From positions 5,443,143-5,507,142 of the forward strand of contig NC_079491.1 in assembly GCF_020520425.1 (NCBI RefSeq): a stretch of 64,000 bases of DNA, read 5' to 3'. Within the stretch, counting starts at the first letter, position 1. Every line of letters starts with the position of its first letter. A program made the position numbers and the translations under genes. The notes under the pieces were generated by a model that ran no database searches, was not told the DNA's origin, and worked only from the letters and a program-made list of their open reading frames with translations. Origin of the DNA: Spinacia oleracea. Lineage: Eukaryota > Streptophyta > Magnoliopsida > Caryophyllales > Amaranthaceae. Shown here one piece after another: positions 12,268 to 25,400 of this stretch.

Positions 12268-12387
12268 GTGGATGTCAACTAGCTTAGTTGGTAAAGTCTT
12301 GAGAGGTGGTACTCAAGACATGAAATCGAATCTCGTCTACATCATTTATTGATTTGTCCTTTGTGGCTCTCTCTACACTAAAAAATA
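12268..12387 (+). mobile_element. tRNA-derived SINE with target duplication
   Basis: Between two exact 16-bp direct repeats (ATAATCTTCATTTTTC at 12252-12267 and 12388-12403) lies a 120-bp insert. It has an A-box-like AGCTTAGTTGGTAAAGT near 12290 and a B-box-like GAAATCGAATCTCG near 12322, and ends in a short A-rich tail with AAT repeats. The target duplication and pol III boxes together make a SINE call secure. Confidence 0.85.
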
Positions 12388-12403
12388 ATAATCTTCATTT
12401 TTC

Positions 12404-14427
12404 AAACACAACTATCATTTTATGTATTCCGCAGTAGCTTAGTGGTTACTCTATATTATCTTCAAACATAGTCTTTGTATGATTATATCATGTAGGTATC
12501 GTACAAAGATATACATAGGTGATTGTATTCCTTATATTCTACTGATAATACTCCGTAAAATTTTAGAAATGACTAATATTGAGATAGAGACTTGGCACTA
12601 GGGCACTAGGTCAAACTTTGTCATATGCGGAGTACTCCATATGACCATTAAAACGACGTATACCAATGTAAAGATGTTGAGAACTTTTATACTAATGCAC
12701 AGCTAACCTTTATTTAATTATGATATGAAATACCCACTACGAGTAGAAAATAGATCCTATTTAGATTTAGGCAATATGAGCATGATGAAAGATGATGATT
12801 TCAAGTTTGATCCATTTAAATGATGGGGATTAAAGGTGACCACTCAGTCGACCCGAGTTACGACATCCTTTGACCTAGGACCGAGCCAGGTTGGTTGGCC
12901 TTGACCCGCCTTGGGATTGGTTATAGATTTATTGGGTTTGTTGGAAAGATCGGAAGAGGATTTGGGTGTTAATTTATTTTAAAAAATTGTGTAATTGAAC
13001 AATTATGACCAGCTTCGTTGGTCAAATTTTTAGCTTGCGCATAATTCACGTAAAATTGAGCACATCGTGCTAGTTTAAGCGGGTCGTGGGTAACTCGGCC
13101 CAGTGGCCTATAAGGGGGGAGTGTTAAGGGTCATTTCACATACCCTGTTATACTCGTATCACCTTACTGCATTACTATATGATGGCGAAACACGTGAACA
13201 TAATGAAACTTTATTATGTATGTATAAATGCATTTAAAAATTAAGCAAGCAGGGCATGTGAGAAGAAGCTTACTTTTATTTAGGGGTAGGGAAGGCTTAA
13301 GGGGGTAATCTTGTCATTTCAATAACTGAGGGCCCACTTGGAGCTAAAGAAATGTCTCTACTTTTTCAAAAGGTTTGAAAAACATGGATAACCCAACGGC
13401 TACTTTGTTTGAAAGGTTCACTATTCACTAGTCACTACTACTAGTCAATAGTAATAGCTATCACCTGCCTCTAAATTATTGAGTTTCAATTGAAGTTACA
13501 GATTTTGGACTGCTCGATGTTCCATGTTCGTTTAATAGAAAAACTATGCCACACTCGAAAGGTTGTTTATTCATATGCCAGTTTAAAAAAATATTGTAAT
13601 AATTTTAAACTATAATGGTACTCCTATTATGTATGAGATCTCTATAAAGATATGTTATATTCACCTTACGTAAATTAAGTTTCGTGTCTCATAAGTTCAA
13701 ATGAGTTGCAATTAGATCTGATTAGTTCACCTAAATTTCAAGTACTTCATGTAAGTTGACTCTCTCGAGTTTACTTTATTGCAATCAAGTCTGATAACTG
13801 ATAAAGTCCAATAAATTTCAATTAGATATGACCAGGTCCAATAAGTTTCAATCAGGTCATATCATATCAATCACGTTTAATCACTTTCAATAAATTTAGA
13901 TAAATTCAGTTCAGATAAGTTAAATAAATTTAATTCAAGTAAATTCAGATAAGTGCAATGCAGATAAGTTTTTTCCCCTAATATTGCAGAAGATTTCAAT
14001 TGGCAATAAGAAAGCAAGAACAAATAGCTAACGTAACTAGCTGTGAGTCACTAACACTTTAAACAGGCCAGGCACACAAATGGATCAAAAAAGATGGGGA
14101 AAAGAGGATACATAAACAGGTAGGCCTTTGGGGAAGTGGGCCCGTCCATAGATAAAGGCAAGCAAACAAATATGGGCCTTATTAGAAGATTTGCAAGTAC
14201 CACAAATCAAAATCCCAAATTAAGTCGGTAGGGTTAAGTTAATGAAATACTCCTTTAATTATCTATACCTTGGTCCTCATTTAGTTTAAACCATACAAAC
14301 TCTCAAGTATGTTTGTTAATTATTATAGCCCCACTCTAATTTATATGAATCTTTGGTGTTGGTTGACACTTCATAGAATTGTGGCCCTCTCGTGAGGAGA
14401 TGATCCTAATGTTTTTCCATTACTTAA
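12404..14427. other. Intergenic spacer with old TAAGTTCAGATAAGTT-type repeat
   Basis: No gene was seen. From about 13660 to 13966 the sequence is built from variants of CAATAAGTTTCAAT, ATAAATTCAG and CAGATAAGTT. The same motif set recurs near 52330-52400, 58860-59580 and 60430-60480, so this looks like the interior of an old member of the GTTCTCTTCA-type element family described at 60386. Confidence 0.5.
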
Positions 14428-14640
14428 GGACCCGTTCGGTATCGTTTTTTGTTTTCAGTTTTCAGTTTTTCAAAAAACTAAAAACCATAAAAGTAGCTTC
14501 CATTTTTTGTTGTCATTTTCAAAATCAACATGATTACTATAAGTATGACTATATTTTAGTTCATGGTTCAATCTAAATCTTATGACTTTCAAAACTAAAA
14601 AACCAAAAACTGAAAACTGACAGTGATACCGAACGAGCCC
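14428..14640. mobile_element. MITE with GTTCGGTATC inverted ends
   Basis: The left end GGACCCGTTCGGTATCG is matched by the complement of CGATACC-type GATACCGAACGAGCCC on the right. The inner arms (GTTTTCAGTTTTCAGTTTTT and AAAAACTGAAAACTGACA) also pair. TTAA flanks both sides, which fits a 3-bp TTA/TAA duplication of Tourist type. It has no coding capacity. Confidence 0.8.
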
Positions 14641-14644
14641 TTAA

Positions 14645-16204
14645 AATAACGAATATTGAATTGTCCTTGGTTTTTTTTTAATTGAATCGAAAAAGTTAAG
14701 CAAGATCGAGTAATTTCACACTATATCAACTAATAATAAACAAATTAACAACTACCTAGTTCAATTGTATAAAGAATTAGTTAATACCATAAGCATAAGC
14801 GTGCTAATTATAATTATTATACTAATAGTGTGTTCTCTAAAGATATTATGTAGGTATAAGTATTTGCTGTATTTAGCAATTTGCAACTTAAAATCCCAAC
14901 AATAGAAATCATTAGTGTGGTTGTTAATATTAATAAGAAAATGAGGTGATCTATTCTTCAATTGTGGACCTCACTTAACCACATGCATTTCTGATCCTTG
15001 TAATTGAACACTTGAAAGCATCATCATTACTCACTGATTCTGCTTACATTATTCATAAACCTAATCTTTTATTCCTGGTTTATTTGCTTCTCATTCAACT
15101 TTGCTCACTTATTGGTAAAGATTGTACACCCTTACTTCTCAAATCTTCTACGGAATCGGGTGCACCATAGATGTACTGGATAGAATATATGGACCACCCG
15201 AGAAAATCCACTGTAATAACATCAATACCTAAATATGTATTCCGTATTCAAGATAGATGTGAGGCACATGCACGTGAAAAAGGAAAGAGGGGGTATTTAG
15301 TTATTAACACAAACACCAATGTTACCCTATTTTTGAACGATATGTAAGGTGATAACTATTCGTGTTCAGTTTGAGTTTGAGTTTGAGAAAAAACTCAAAC
15401 ACAACCAGTAACATTTACATTGAACTTGCGCCAAGTTTCGAGCTTTTTCTTGCTAGAAATTTTAAAGTGCATCAATTCTAAATTCAACGAGCACGTAATC
15501 ATTTTGATTTTAAAATGTTTGCTAATAACTTGAACTTCTCAGTTCACAAGTAGTGTTTAAAAATATCATGTGCTGGAAAAGCACGAATCCGAAGTCCAAA
15601 CTATCACCTTGATAGCAAATTAACAATCCATCATAAATTCATAATTCATAATTCATAATTGATAAATCAACTTTGGTGATTCAGTCACCATCAAAATAAT
15701 CCAATTTGCGACAACTCTTTCAAGGTTGCTTAAGAAGTCGACTATGTCAAAGTCACGAAGAAAACGCTTTTATCAAAAAGATTTCAGTAGAAATGTTGAT
15801 AGATTTATATATACAGTAATCCAAATACTCAACTTGAAGAAATCCGACAACAAGAACATAAAGAACCAGAATTGAAGATTGGAATAACAGAAAACTCCTC
15901 TATTTTTATCAGAAAACGATATTTCTCAAGGAAATACATGCCTCAGAACCTTAGAAGTACAAAACTTTAGTTCACAAAAAGGAATTCTATCATCAGACAA
16001 AGACGGTGACAGGGCGGACAACGCCACTGATAAAGAACATTACTTTTCTTCTTTAAGAGCATATAATTGCCATGAACAGATGTGAACAAGCAATCCAGCT
16101 TCCTACGTTTCTACGACTACATACACGTGTCAATACACCTACATATTTCATCCTACCTACCCTACCGATTTTTTCTATAAAGGTCGTGATATGTAAGATG
16201 TTTT
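14645..16204. other. Intergenic spacer, no gene seen
   Basis: AT-rich sequence with minor direct repeats (TTGAGTTTGAG near 15372, ATAATTCAT near 15641) and no frame, splice pattern or element end that I can support. Confidence 0.5.
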
Positions 16205-16210
16205 TTTTAA

Positions 16211-16335
16211 GGTGAGAAGAAGGGATCCTAGTCACCCTACTGAACAAGCACCAATCACAGGTTACCAGCCCAGCTGCGCAGGTCTTTGCTATGACCTCAA
16301 AAGTCACAGGATGAGTTCCCCACCAACTCCACCAA
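16211..16335 (-). mobile_element. tRNA-derived SINE, family S1, copy 2
   Basis: Minus-strand head GGTGGAGTTGGTGGGGAACT matches the copy at 3374-3519, followed by CCTGTGACTTTTGAGGTCAT. It lies about 140 bp downstream of the PRDA1 stop codon and on the same strand, so it may be inside that gene's 3' untranslated region. Its poly-T side (16200-16208) is the tail. Confidence 0.6.
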
Positions 16336-16473
16336 CTGACATGAGTGTTTGATTGCAATAAGCTATGTACAATTAATTTATTAAGTTTTGAATATCATGT
16401 ACCTTAACTAGTAAAGATGGAACAAAAATTCACTTCAAACTGAAGAACCGTAGCTGCAGCAATTGAAGAAGGC

Positions 16474-19400
16474 TCAATATGCTATCTCTTCAAGTACTTG
16501 AAGTGTTTTTTGGTGCACCTGGTGCATGAATGGTTTCAAAGTGAGCCAAGATTCTTTCCACATCATTAAAGGGGATTGGAAAATTAAACATAACGAATAG
16601 CAAAAAGATATTAACATAAAGTCGGGCAGGAAATCCTAGGTTAACATGTGAGAGGGAAGGAAGGAAGCATAAAAAGAACAACATCTTTTAGCATCTTGAC
16701 TCGAAATGAAGACAAAATGAAAACAAAAATGAAGGGAAAAGGCAAGTTTACCCATTCTAGGTGCTGTGCAGTGATGCCTGAGACATTTCCAGCATATATT
16801 CCTCCCAGTACCTGATAGAAAAGAGATAAAGGTGGGTTATAGTCCATCTATCATCTTTTTATGCCACAAATACTTCTTGTTAGCTCTTATTCATGGTTTA
16901 AGAGATACTAACACATATTTAACAGTTAATCACTCATACCTTCGTTACAGTGTCGAGAAACATCCCAGGACGAACTGGAGGCAGTTTTCCCCCAGTTGAG
17001 CTTTCCTGAAACAATTTTCACAAAATTGGCCGTCAACCAACTGACATGGCACATAACAAAGGAAACTGTCCCATAAGGCAATAACCAACTAACCATACTT
17101 ACTCTTCCTACAACTCCACTAGGACTGCCGTCTTTTTCAGTGCTCGGATTATCTGTTCCTTCATCCTTGCCTTGCATTACATTTTTAATCATCTCCAGAA
17201 CCGTTTTACCAGGTTTTAATGCAACCAGCTTGGTCAAATAATTAACCTGAATTTCACTTACATTCATGAGAAAGCTCTGATCATAGGAAGATGAGAAAAC
17301 AGTGAAAAGGTACATGGAAAGCTGTGTAAGATGCCAGAAATCTGACAAACCTCTGCTTCAGGGAGAGTATTGAAACCACGGTCATTTCTTTCATCAAGTA
17401 TTCCACCTCCCATCATGTTTCGGGCTTCTTCTCTGATTAAGACAAGCCTGGCAAGCAGCTTTCTGTCGGGAACAACAGGTCGAGTTTCCATTGTCTGTCA
17501 AAGTTAGTAACATAAGTATTACGGGTCTGGTGATAAGGTAAACCAAACATAAAAACTCTCGTCAGAAAATCACTAATGATCTTGCATGAAAGGACTGAAA
17601 GTTGCAAATATCTAATTTGTATGAACATCAATACACCAAGGGAGTTATATATAATCAAATATTTTTATTTTTCGTTGGGGGGTTGAGGGGTGGTGGATAT
17701 GCATCAAAAAAATTTATTTTCCATTCAAGCACAATCATGTCTCATTTCTCATCATGGCAGTGCATAGGAAACTAGGGAAGGTAGACAGGAAGCAGTTGAA
17801 TGTCACAGATTCTACAGGACAGACAATCTCTTGTATGGTTGTATTCATGTTTAAATCTTGTATATTTGTTTGTTTTACTGATCCAAGTCATCAATATATG
17901 GCATTCCAAGCTCATTTGTATAATCCATTGACATCCATAACAAGTATTTCGTAGCTATTAAGCTGACAACGGCCTTTTTGCTTTCCTACCAAAACAATAA
18001 TAGTTAACATGTGCGAAGGAGAAACGGATGATTTAAGACATATATATGACACTCTAACCTAGATAAAAGAACAAGAGAGAAAAGCTCAATAACATAAGAT
18101 ATACTTTGTATAAACTATAAAGGAGTATTATAATGCATATCGCTTTAGTGCCCTGTTAGACAAAGAACTTCCACTGATTTACTTACTCCGGTTAGAGTAG
18201 CGTGGTAGAACTGTGGTAACAAACAAGATACAGGAAAAGCCATTTCTCACAGCCTAATGCATCGTAGACAAAGTGCCAACAACACACAGATTTAACCTTT
18301 TTAACAAGAAAAAGGGATTGTATTAACAGCACAGTAAAAATAAAAATAAAAAGGAGTACAAGCAAAAGAGGACAGTCTTTCCTCTAAAACAGGAAAAGTA
18401 CATTACAAAGTAACCCAGTTCCTTTGGACCTCTCCAACCGAGAAATCCTTGAAAGCCCCCGTCCCCGCTGCCTTATCCCATAATGACAGCAAATAAGTGA
18501 GTTTGCCCCAAAACAAATCAAGAGACAAAGAAAGAACACGCGAATAGACCTAGGAGTTTCACTCCAACCACACATGCCACAAAATTGCCATGAAAGCATT
18601 GATCCATAACAACTTCTCCTAACGCTTACCAAATCCCCTAAAATAAATCTGTAGCTAATCCAAAATCACTAAAAGAAAAACCCAGGATTCCTTATGCAAG
18701 TGAAACAACCAACCTCCGCCCAGTGTAAAAAAACATGTGAGCAACGCACAGGTTATCACGTATGAAGGAAGACATGTCTAGCTGTGAAGGGTCAAGGTTC
18801 AAAAGTTTGGTTTACTACAAGGATATAGTTGCCGGCTCTTTCACTTGTGTAACTGTATGTCAATTTATAAGCACAACAGTGAGATACCAGCACGAAGCCA
18901 CTAGTTAAGAGCCAATTCAAATCGCCAGTCAGTTTTCTGAATTTGGTTTTGAGATTCAAAACTGAGAAAGACGTCTACTGAACCATACATGTACTACTTT
19001 TATGAAAACAGAAAACTATGAACTACTTTTACTGGTTTCCAAAAGCTTGTTTGTAATTCCTTAAAAATAAATACATATGACAATGAGCAAGCCCGATATT
19101 AATGAGATGCTGATGTCTCCAGCATGAATAAACACGGGACTTCGCCACATCTGTAGATCATAGCCAAATCTCTCAAGAAAACAAAAAGAGGTATGGCCTA
19201 TGAAGAGTGATTTACCTCCAATAAGTCATCAGCCTGATTTGCTATATCGAGAAGATTAGCACCAGGAAGGTGAGCTTTCGCTCCGTTTTCACCCTTAAAT
19301 TCTCCACCTCCAGCAGCCACTCGACGTAGCAACTCATGTCTGCTCTCCTTCTGTGGAGTTCTACAAAGCAGTCCAATCACTTGTACCTAGATATCAAGCA

Positions 19401-22400
19401 AGGTTTGTAATATCCAGCAAGGTTTGTAACGAAATGCATGTACATGAAGATAACCACCGTGAAGTAGTGTTGAGAGCACAGGCTAAGAAATCATTCTCAC
19501 ATGTGGTGGGCATTTCTTCGTGAGATGGGATAATACCGTCTCCTTGATGACCTCCAAAAGCGACTTGCGCTGACAAGCAACATATGATATTTTAGCAAAT
19601 CTGCAAATATATATATTCAATGCCCTACATATTACTGGTTTTTCCTCTTAGGGAAGAGAAGAGGTAATACACCATGCTTTCTTAATGCATCATATTTCTT
19701 ATTTACCTACTTCTAACATTTTCAGGTTTTCCTACACTGAAAATGAACCTGCACAATCTCTTCTTGATATTACATATGAACTCTTAGAATAACAGTATCC
19801 ATGATCTGTTAACTATTTGGTTGGACTAGTATATTGGCGATGGTGGATCAACTTGAAAAGCTGTAACGACAATAAAACCGACATGAAGGGAAACACATCT
19901 TAACCATTACCTTGTCATCCTGGTCCTTATCAGCTGTTTGAATCATGTAATCCAGAGCCATCATGAACCCAGACTCCATCTCATCAACCCTCTTCCCAAT
20001 AACTCCTTGTGCAGCCAATTGCACGGCAACTTCCTCAGATGCTTCATCCATGTACATATCCTCTAGCTGTACCCATATCAAATGCACAATAAGCAAGGTA
20101 ATATTCACATTACTGATTACTTACACACCATAGATACGCGTTACTCAGACTTGTATAGTTTGATCAGTTGATGCACTCTTTAGATTCTTAATCCTGATAA
20201 TCGTAATCGTGAAAATACTAGAATCCGATATGGCATCGTAATTTAGGAAGTAACAAAGCTTTACTATCTGTTGGTGATCACACTCCTCACACTACAGCTA
20301 ACCTTCTATTGACTTGTTTACATCATGCAGCAAGCAGTGAAGCACGCATCAATACCCTTACAACATCAGCTACACCTGCTCAAGTCTTCTAGAAGAATCC
20401 AGCCTAACTGCTTCCCTTAATTCTAGGGTTCAGTTAGCATTCTGTTAGACTTGTATTAAAGCTGTTAGATTGTATCCATTCTGATGTGTCAGAATGCTGC
20501 CTTCTCATTGGTTAGAACACGTATTACTACTGCTGTATATAAATGAATCATGCTGTAATAATCATTCATTCAATAAGAAACACAATTTTATTTCATCAAA
20601 CTCTCTCTCTCTTTATCTCTTTCTTCTTTCTGTTTCTCAATTCAGTGATTGTCTGTAGACAATCATAGTTTAAGAATCACCTAAAAGGCTGATTCTAACA
20701 TGGTATCAGAGCAAGTGATCTATTGATCCTGCTACATTTGTTCGTTTGATAATCAATCTGAATTTTACAGTTGATTTTGTTTCCAGAAAATTTAAAATTC
20801 AACTACAATGCCTGCAGATCAGCAAGATCATTCACTAAATCCTAATTCTGCTTACTATCTAAGCAACAGTGATTTGAATGCCACAAAATTAGTGAGCATT
20901 GAATTTGAAGGACAATTTTTCAATGACTGGAAACGATCTATGATGATTGCTCTTTCAGCAAGGAATAAGCTGTGCTTCATAGATGGCACTCTCAATCAGC
21001 CTGCAGCAAATTCTCCAAACTACAAATTGTGGTGCAGATGCAATGACTTGGTGATTTCCTGGATGCTAGCCTCACTTGAGCCCAAAATAGCAAGGAGTGT
21101 TTTGTACTTGAAGACTGCAAGAGCAATTTGGCTAGAACTGGCTGATAGATATTGTAGAGAATCTGGTCCACAATTATTTTCTGTTCAACAGCAGTTGAGT
21201 GAGTTGACTCAAGGAGAAGATGAAGGAATTGCTAGCTTCTTTACGAAGATCAAGCTGTTTTGGGACCAACTTGATGCACTTGAACCTCTACCTACATGTG
21301 TTTGTACTGGTTGTAGTTGTACATTGACACAACAGCTTCTCAAAACTCAACAGAATCAGAGACTCATTCAATTTCTGATGAAGTTAAATCAAAAGTATGA
21401 ACATCCAAAGAGCACTATCCTAATGATGAATCCTTTGCCTACAATATCAAAAGCCTATGGCCTTTTACTCCAAGAAGAACAACAGAAAGAGCTGCATGAT
21501 ATCAAGCATCAATCACATTCAGAATCAACTGCTTTCAATGCCAGAAGGTTTGATCACAAACCTTATAAACCTCAGTACATACCTCAATCTAGTCAATACA
21601 ATTCTGGTACTGGATATCAAGCTGCAGGAAATATAAATCAGTACAGAAATACAACAAGGAACAATTTGTTCTGTGATCACTGCAAGATGAAGAATCACAC
21701 CATTGATAAGTGCTGGAAGCTACATGGATATCCTAAAGATTTCAAAGGAAAAGGGAAAAGAGTAGCAGCAGCAGCTTCATTGGATGAATTTCCTACCAAA
21801 GATACACAAGCTGAGAAAGAACAAGGAGTGGTTCATGCTACTTTCACTGAGGAACAATACAGTCACCTGATGCAGTATTTGAACAACAATCAGGTTGCTA
21901 ACCAAGCTGAGAATTCTAGCTCTCACTCACTTGGATTAGCAACAACCTCTCACAAAGGTACTTTTTGCTTGACTGCTAATTTTAAAAGAACATGGATTCT
22001 AGATAGTGGTGCCAGTGATCATATGTGTTCTGACTTGTTATTATTTGATTCATTTGAAACTGTGAAAGATAATCAACATACCATAACCATTCCTGATGGA
22101 ACTGAATTGCCAGTTAAACACAAAGGCATTATTCATCTAGGTGCAGGCATTACACTCAGAGATGTGTTACATGTTCCAGAGTTCCATTTTAATCTGATCT
22201 CTGTGTCCAAATTGTGTTATGATGCTGGCTGTTCTGTTTCTTTTACAAATAATGATTGTTTTCTTCAGGACCTTTCCAAGAGCAAGCTTATTCTGCTTGG
22301 TAGGTCAAATAAAGGACTGTACAGATTAAATGATGAATTGTTAGCTTCACACAAGATCTTGCTTCACAATAACTATGCACTTACAACTGCTGGATCAGCT

Positions 22401-25400
22401 GCTGTTCAAGAAGCCAAGTTATGGCACCTTAGATTGGGCCACATGTCATTTGGGAAAATAAAAAGTTTAAATGGAGTTGATGTTCCAGGCTGCCTAGCAG
22501 AATCATTTTGTCAGATTTGTCCATTAGCAAAGCAAACTAGGTTTCCCTTCACAACCAGTTGTATTAAGACCACTAAGGCATTTGAATTGCTACACATTGA
22601 TGTATGGGGACCTTACTTTACTCTTGATTCTTCTAGGTGTAATCAGTTTTTAACAATTGTTGATGATTATACCAGAATGACCTGGACTCACCTTATGAGA
22701 AATAAAACTGACTCATTGAAGATTATGGATCAATTTCTAAATTATGTTGAAACTCAGTTTACTTTACAAGTCAAACATATCAGATCAGATAATGCTCCTG
22801 ATTTAATTGAAGGAGGAATGAAGGATTTATTTCTTTCTAAAGGGATTTTACATCAGAAAAGTTGCAGCTATACACCTCAACAAAATGGTGTTGTTGAGAG
22901 AAAACACAAACATCTTCTTGAAACAGCTAGAGCTTTGTCATTTCAATCTCAACTTCCTGACAAATACTGGAGTGAGTGCATTCTCACTGCAACATATCTA
23001 ATCAATAGAATGCCTTTGAAAAGCATCAATTTCTGCACACCCTTTGAGAAGCTCTTTAACAACAAACCTGATTTGTCTCATCTAAGGGTATTTGGCTGTC
23101 TCTGTTACATCACAACACCCAAGATCAACAGGAATAAATTCAATCCTAGAGCAGATCCTTGTGTTTTTATAGGATATCCATCAGATCAAAAAGCATACAA
23201 AATCCAAATCCTTAATCTGGCCACAAATAAGATTGTCACATCTAGAGACATTGTTTTTCATGAGAAACATTTCCCATTCCACTTTTCTCCAACACCAACC
23301 ACCACCTATAAGAATCAATTCTTCCTACCAGTGGCTACAGAATTCACTGACTTGTCCACCCTTCCTGTTTTTTATTCAAATCCACCTTTTCAATCTTCTG
23401 ATTCTACAACCACTCCTGACACAATATCTCCCCCTCTATCACCTACTTCTTCCCATTCCTCTCATCCAAATTCTATACATTCTACTTCTCCATCTCCTAC
23501 TCCTAATCTCATATCTTCTACTGGTTTTCCTTTTCCCCCATCAAATCAATCCATGGAATTTCCAATTCTCCCTCCTAGAAAATCCACTAGACAAACTAAA
23601 CCACCATCTCATCTCAAGGATTATGCTTGTCCTCAAACCACCAGACACTGGTGTAATATTGTGGCTTATGACAGCTTGCCTGCTAAGCACAAAGTGTTCA
23701 TTGCTGCACATATGAATCTTGTTGAACCTACTTCTTACTCAGAAGCTGCTGCAGATACAAATTGGGTTACAGCCATGGAAAAGGAGATTACTGCCCTTAA
23801 TAACAATCACACTTGGGATTTTGTTCTTCTTCCCAAAGGCAAGAAAGCCATAGGCTGCAAATGGGTTTACAGAATCAAGAAAAATGCTGATGGTTCACTT
23901 GAAAGATATAAGGCAAGGTTGGTTGCAAAGGGTTTCACTCAAAAGTTTGGGATTGATTATCATGAAACATTTTCTCCTGTGGTTAAAATGTCTACAATCA
24001 GATGCTTAATATCTCTTGCTGCCAGTAAGCATTGGAAATTATTCCAGCTAGACATCAATAATGCATTCCTACATGGCAACCTTGAAGAAGAAGTTTATAT
24101 GAAGGTCCCTGAAGGTGTTAGTGCTCCTGTTGGTCATGTATGCAAGCTCACCAAATCACTTTATGGTCTTAAACAGGCATCCAGACAATGGTTTGCCAGA
24201 CTTTTGAATGAACTTACCACTCAAGGTTTCAAACAGTCAAAAAATGACTATTCTCTCTTCATCAAGCATGATTCTACAGACATCATAGTGGTGGCAGTTT
24301 ATGTTGATGATATTATCATCACAGGTTCTAATGAGGACATCATTACTGAGTTAAAAAGACATCTACACCAGACTTTTAGCATCAAGGATTTAGGGCTTCT
24401 CAATTACTTTCTTGGTATTGAGGTTTGTCACACACCAGATGGCTATATTCTCACTCAAAGGAAGTATACTAAGGAGTTGTTACAAGATTGTAAGCTTGAC
24501 ATTACCAAACCAGCAGTCACCCCATTTCCCTTGAATCTTAAGCTTTCCACTGATGGTGATCTTTATGACAATCCAGAACTCTATAGATGTCTTGTTGGCA
24601 AACTTAATTTCCTCACTCACACTAGACCAGATTTGGCTTTTGCTGTTCAGTCATTAAGCCAATTCATGCATTCACCCAGGATTCCACATGTTGATGCTCT
24701 CTCTCACACTTTGAGATATGTTAATCATACAGCTGGTCAAGGTATTCTTTTAAGAGCTACTGACAAGCTTACTTTACAGGCTTTTTCAGACTCTGATTGG
24801 GCTGCTTGTCCCACAACAAGAAGGTCTGTTACTGGCTATATTCTCTTACTAGGGAATTCTCCTATTAGCTGGAAATCAAAGAAACAATCCACCATTTCCA
24901 AAAGTTCATCTGAGGCTGAATATCGAGCTATGTCCCAAGCTGCTGGTGAAGTTTCTTGGATTGTTAGGCTTTTGGAAGAGTTAGGTGTTACTGACCTCCA
25001 ACCTGTTCAGCTTAATTGTGACAATCAATCTGCTTTGCACATTGCCAAGAACCCCATCTTTCATGAACGCACCAAACATATCGAAGTTGATTGCCACTTT
25101 ACAAGAGATAAGGTTCTTGAAGGTCTCCTACAACTAAGTTATCTCCCAACACAGCATCAGTTAGCTGATATCTTTACTAAGGTCCTACCTAGTCCTCAAC
25201 ACAGAACACTTTCATCCAAACTTGGCATGATACATGTCTCTCCCATCCCAAGTTTGAGGGGGGGTGTTGGTGATCACACTCCTCACACTACAGCTAACCT
25301 TCTATTGACTTGTTTACATCATGCAGCAAGCAATGCAGCACGCATCAATACCCTTACAACATCAGCTACACCTGCTCAAGTCTTCTAGAAGAATCCAGCC

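Noticed and set aside
23233-23715. 160-codon open frame inside the Copia element
   Set aside because: It is a shadow in another frame of the Pro/Ser-rich linker of the polyprotein.
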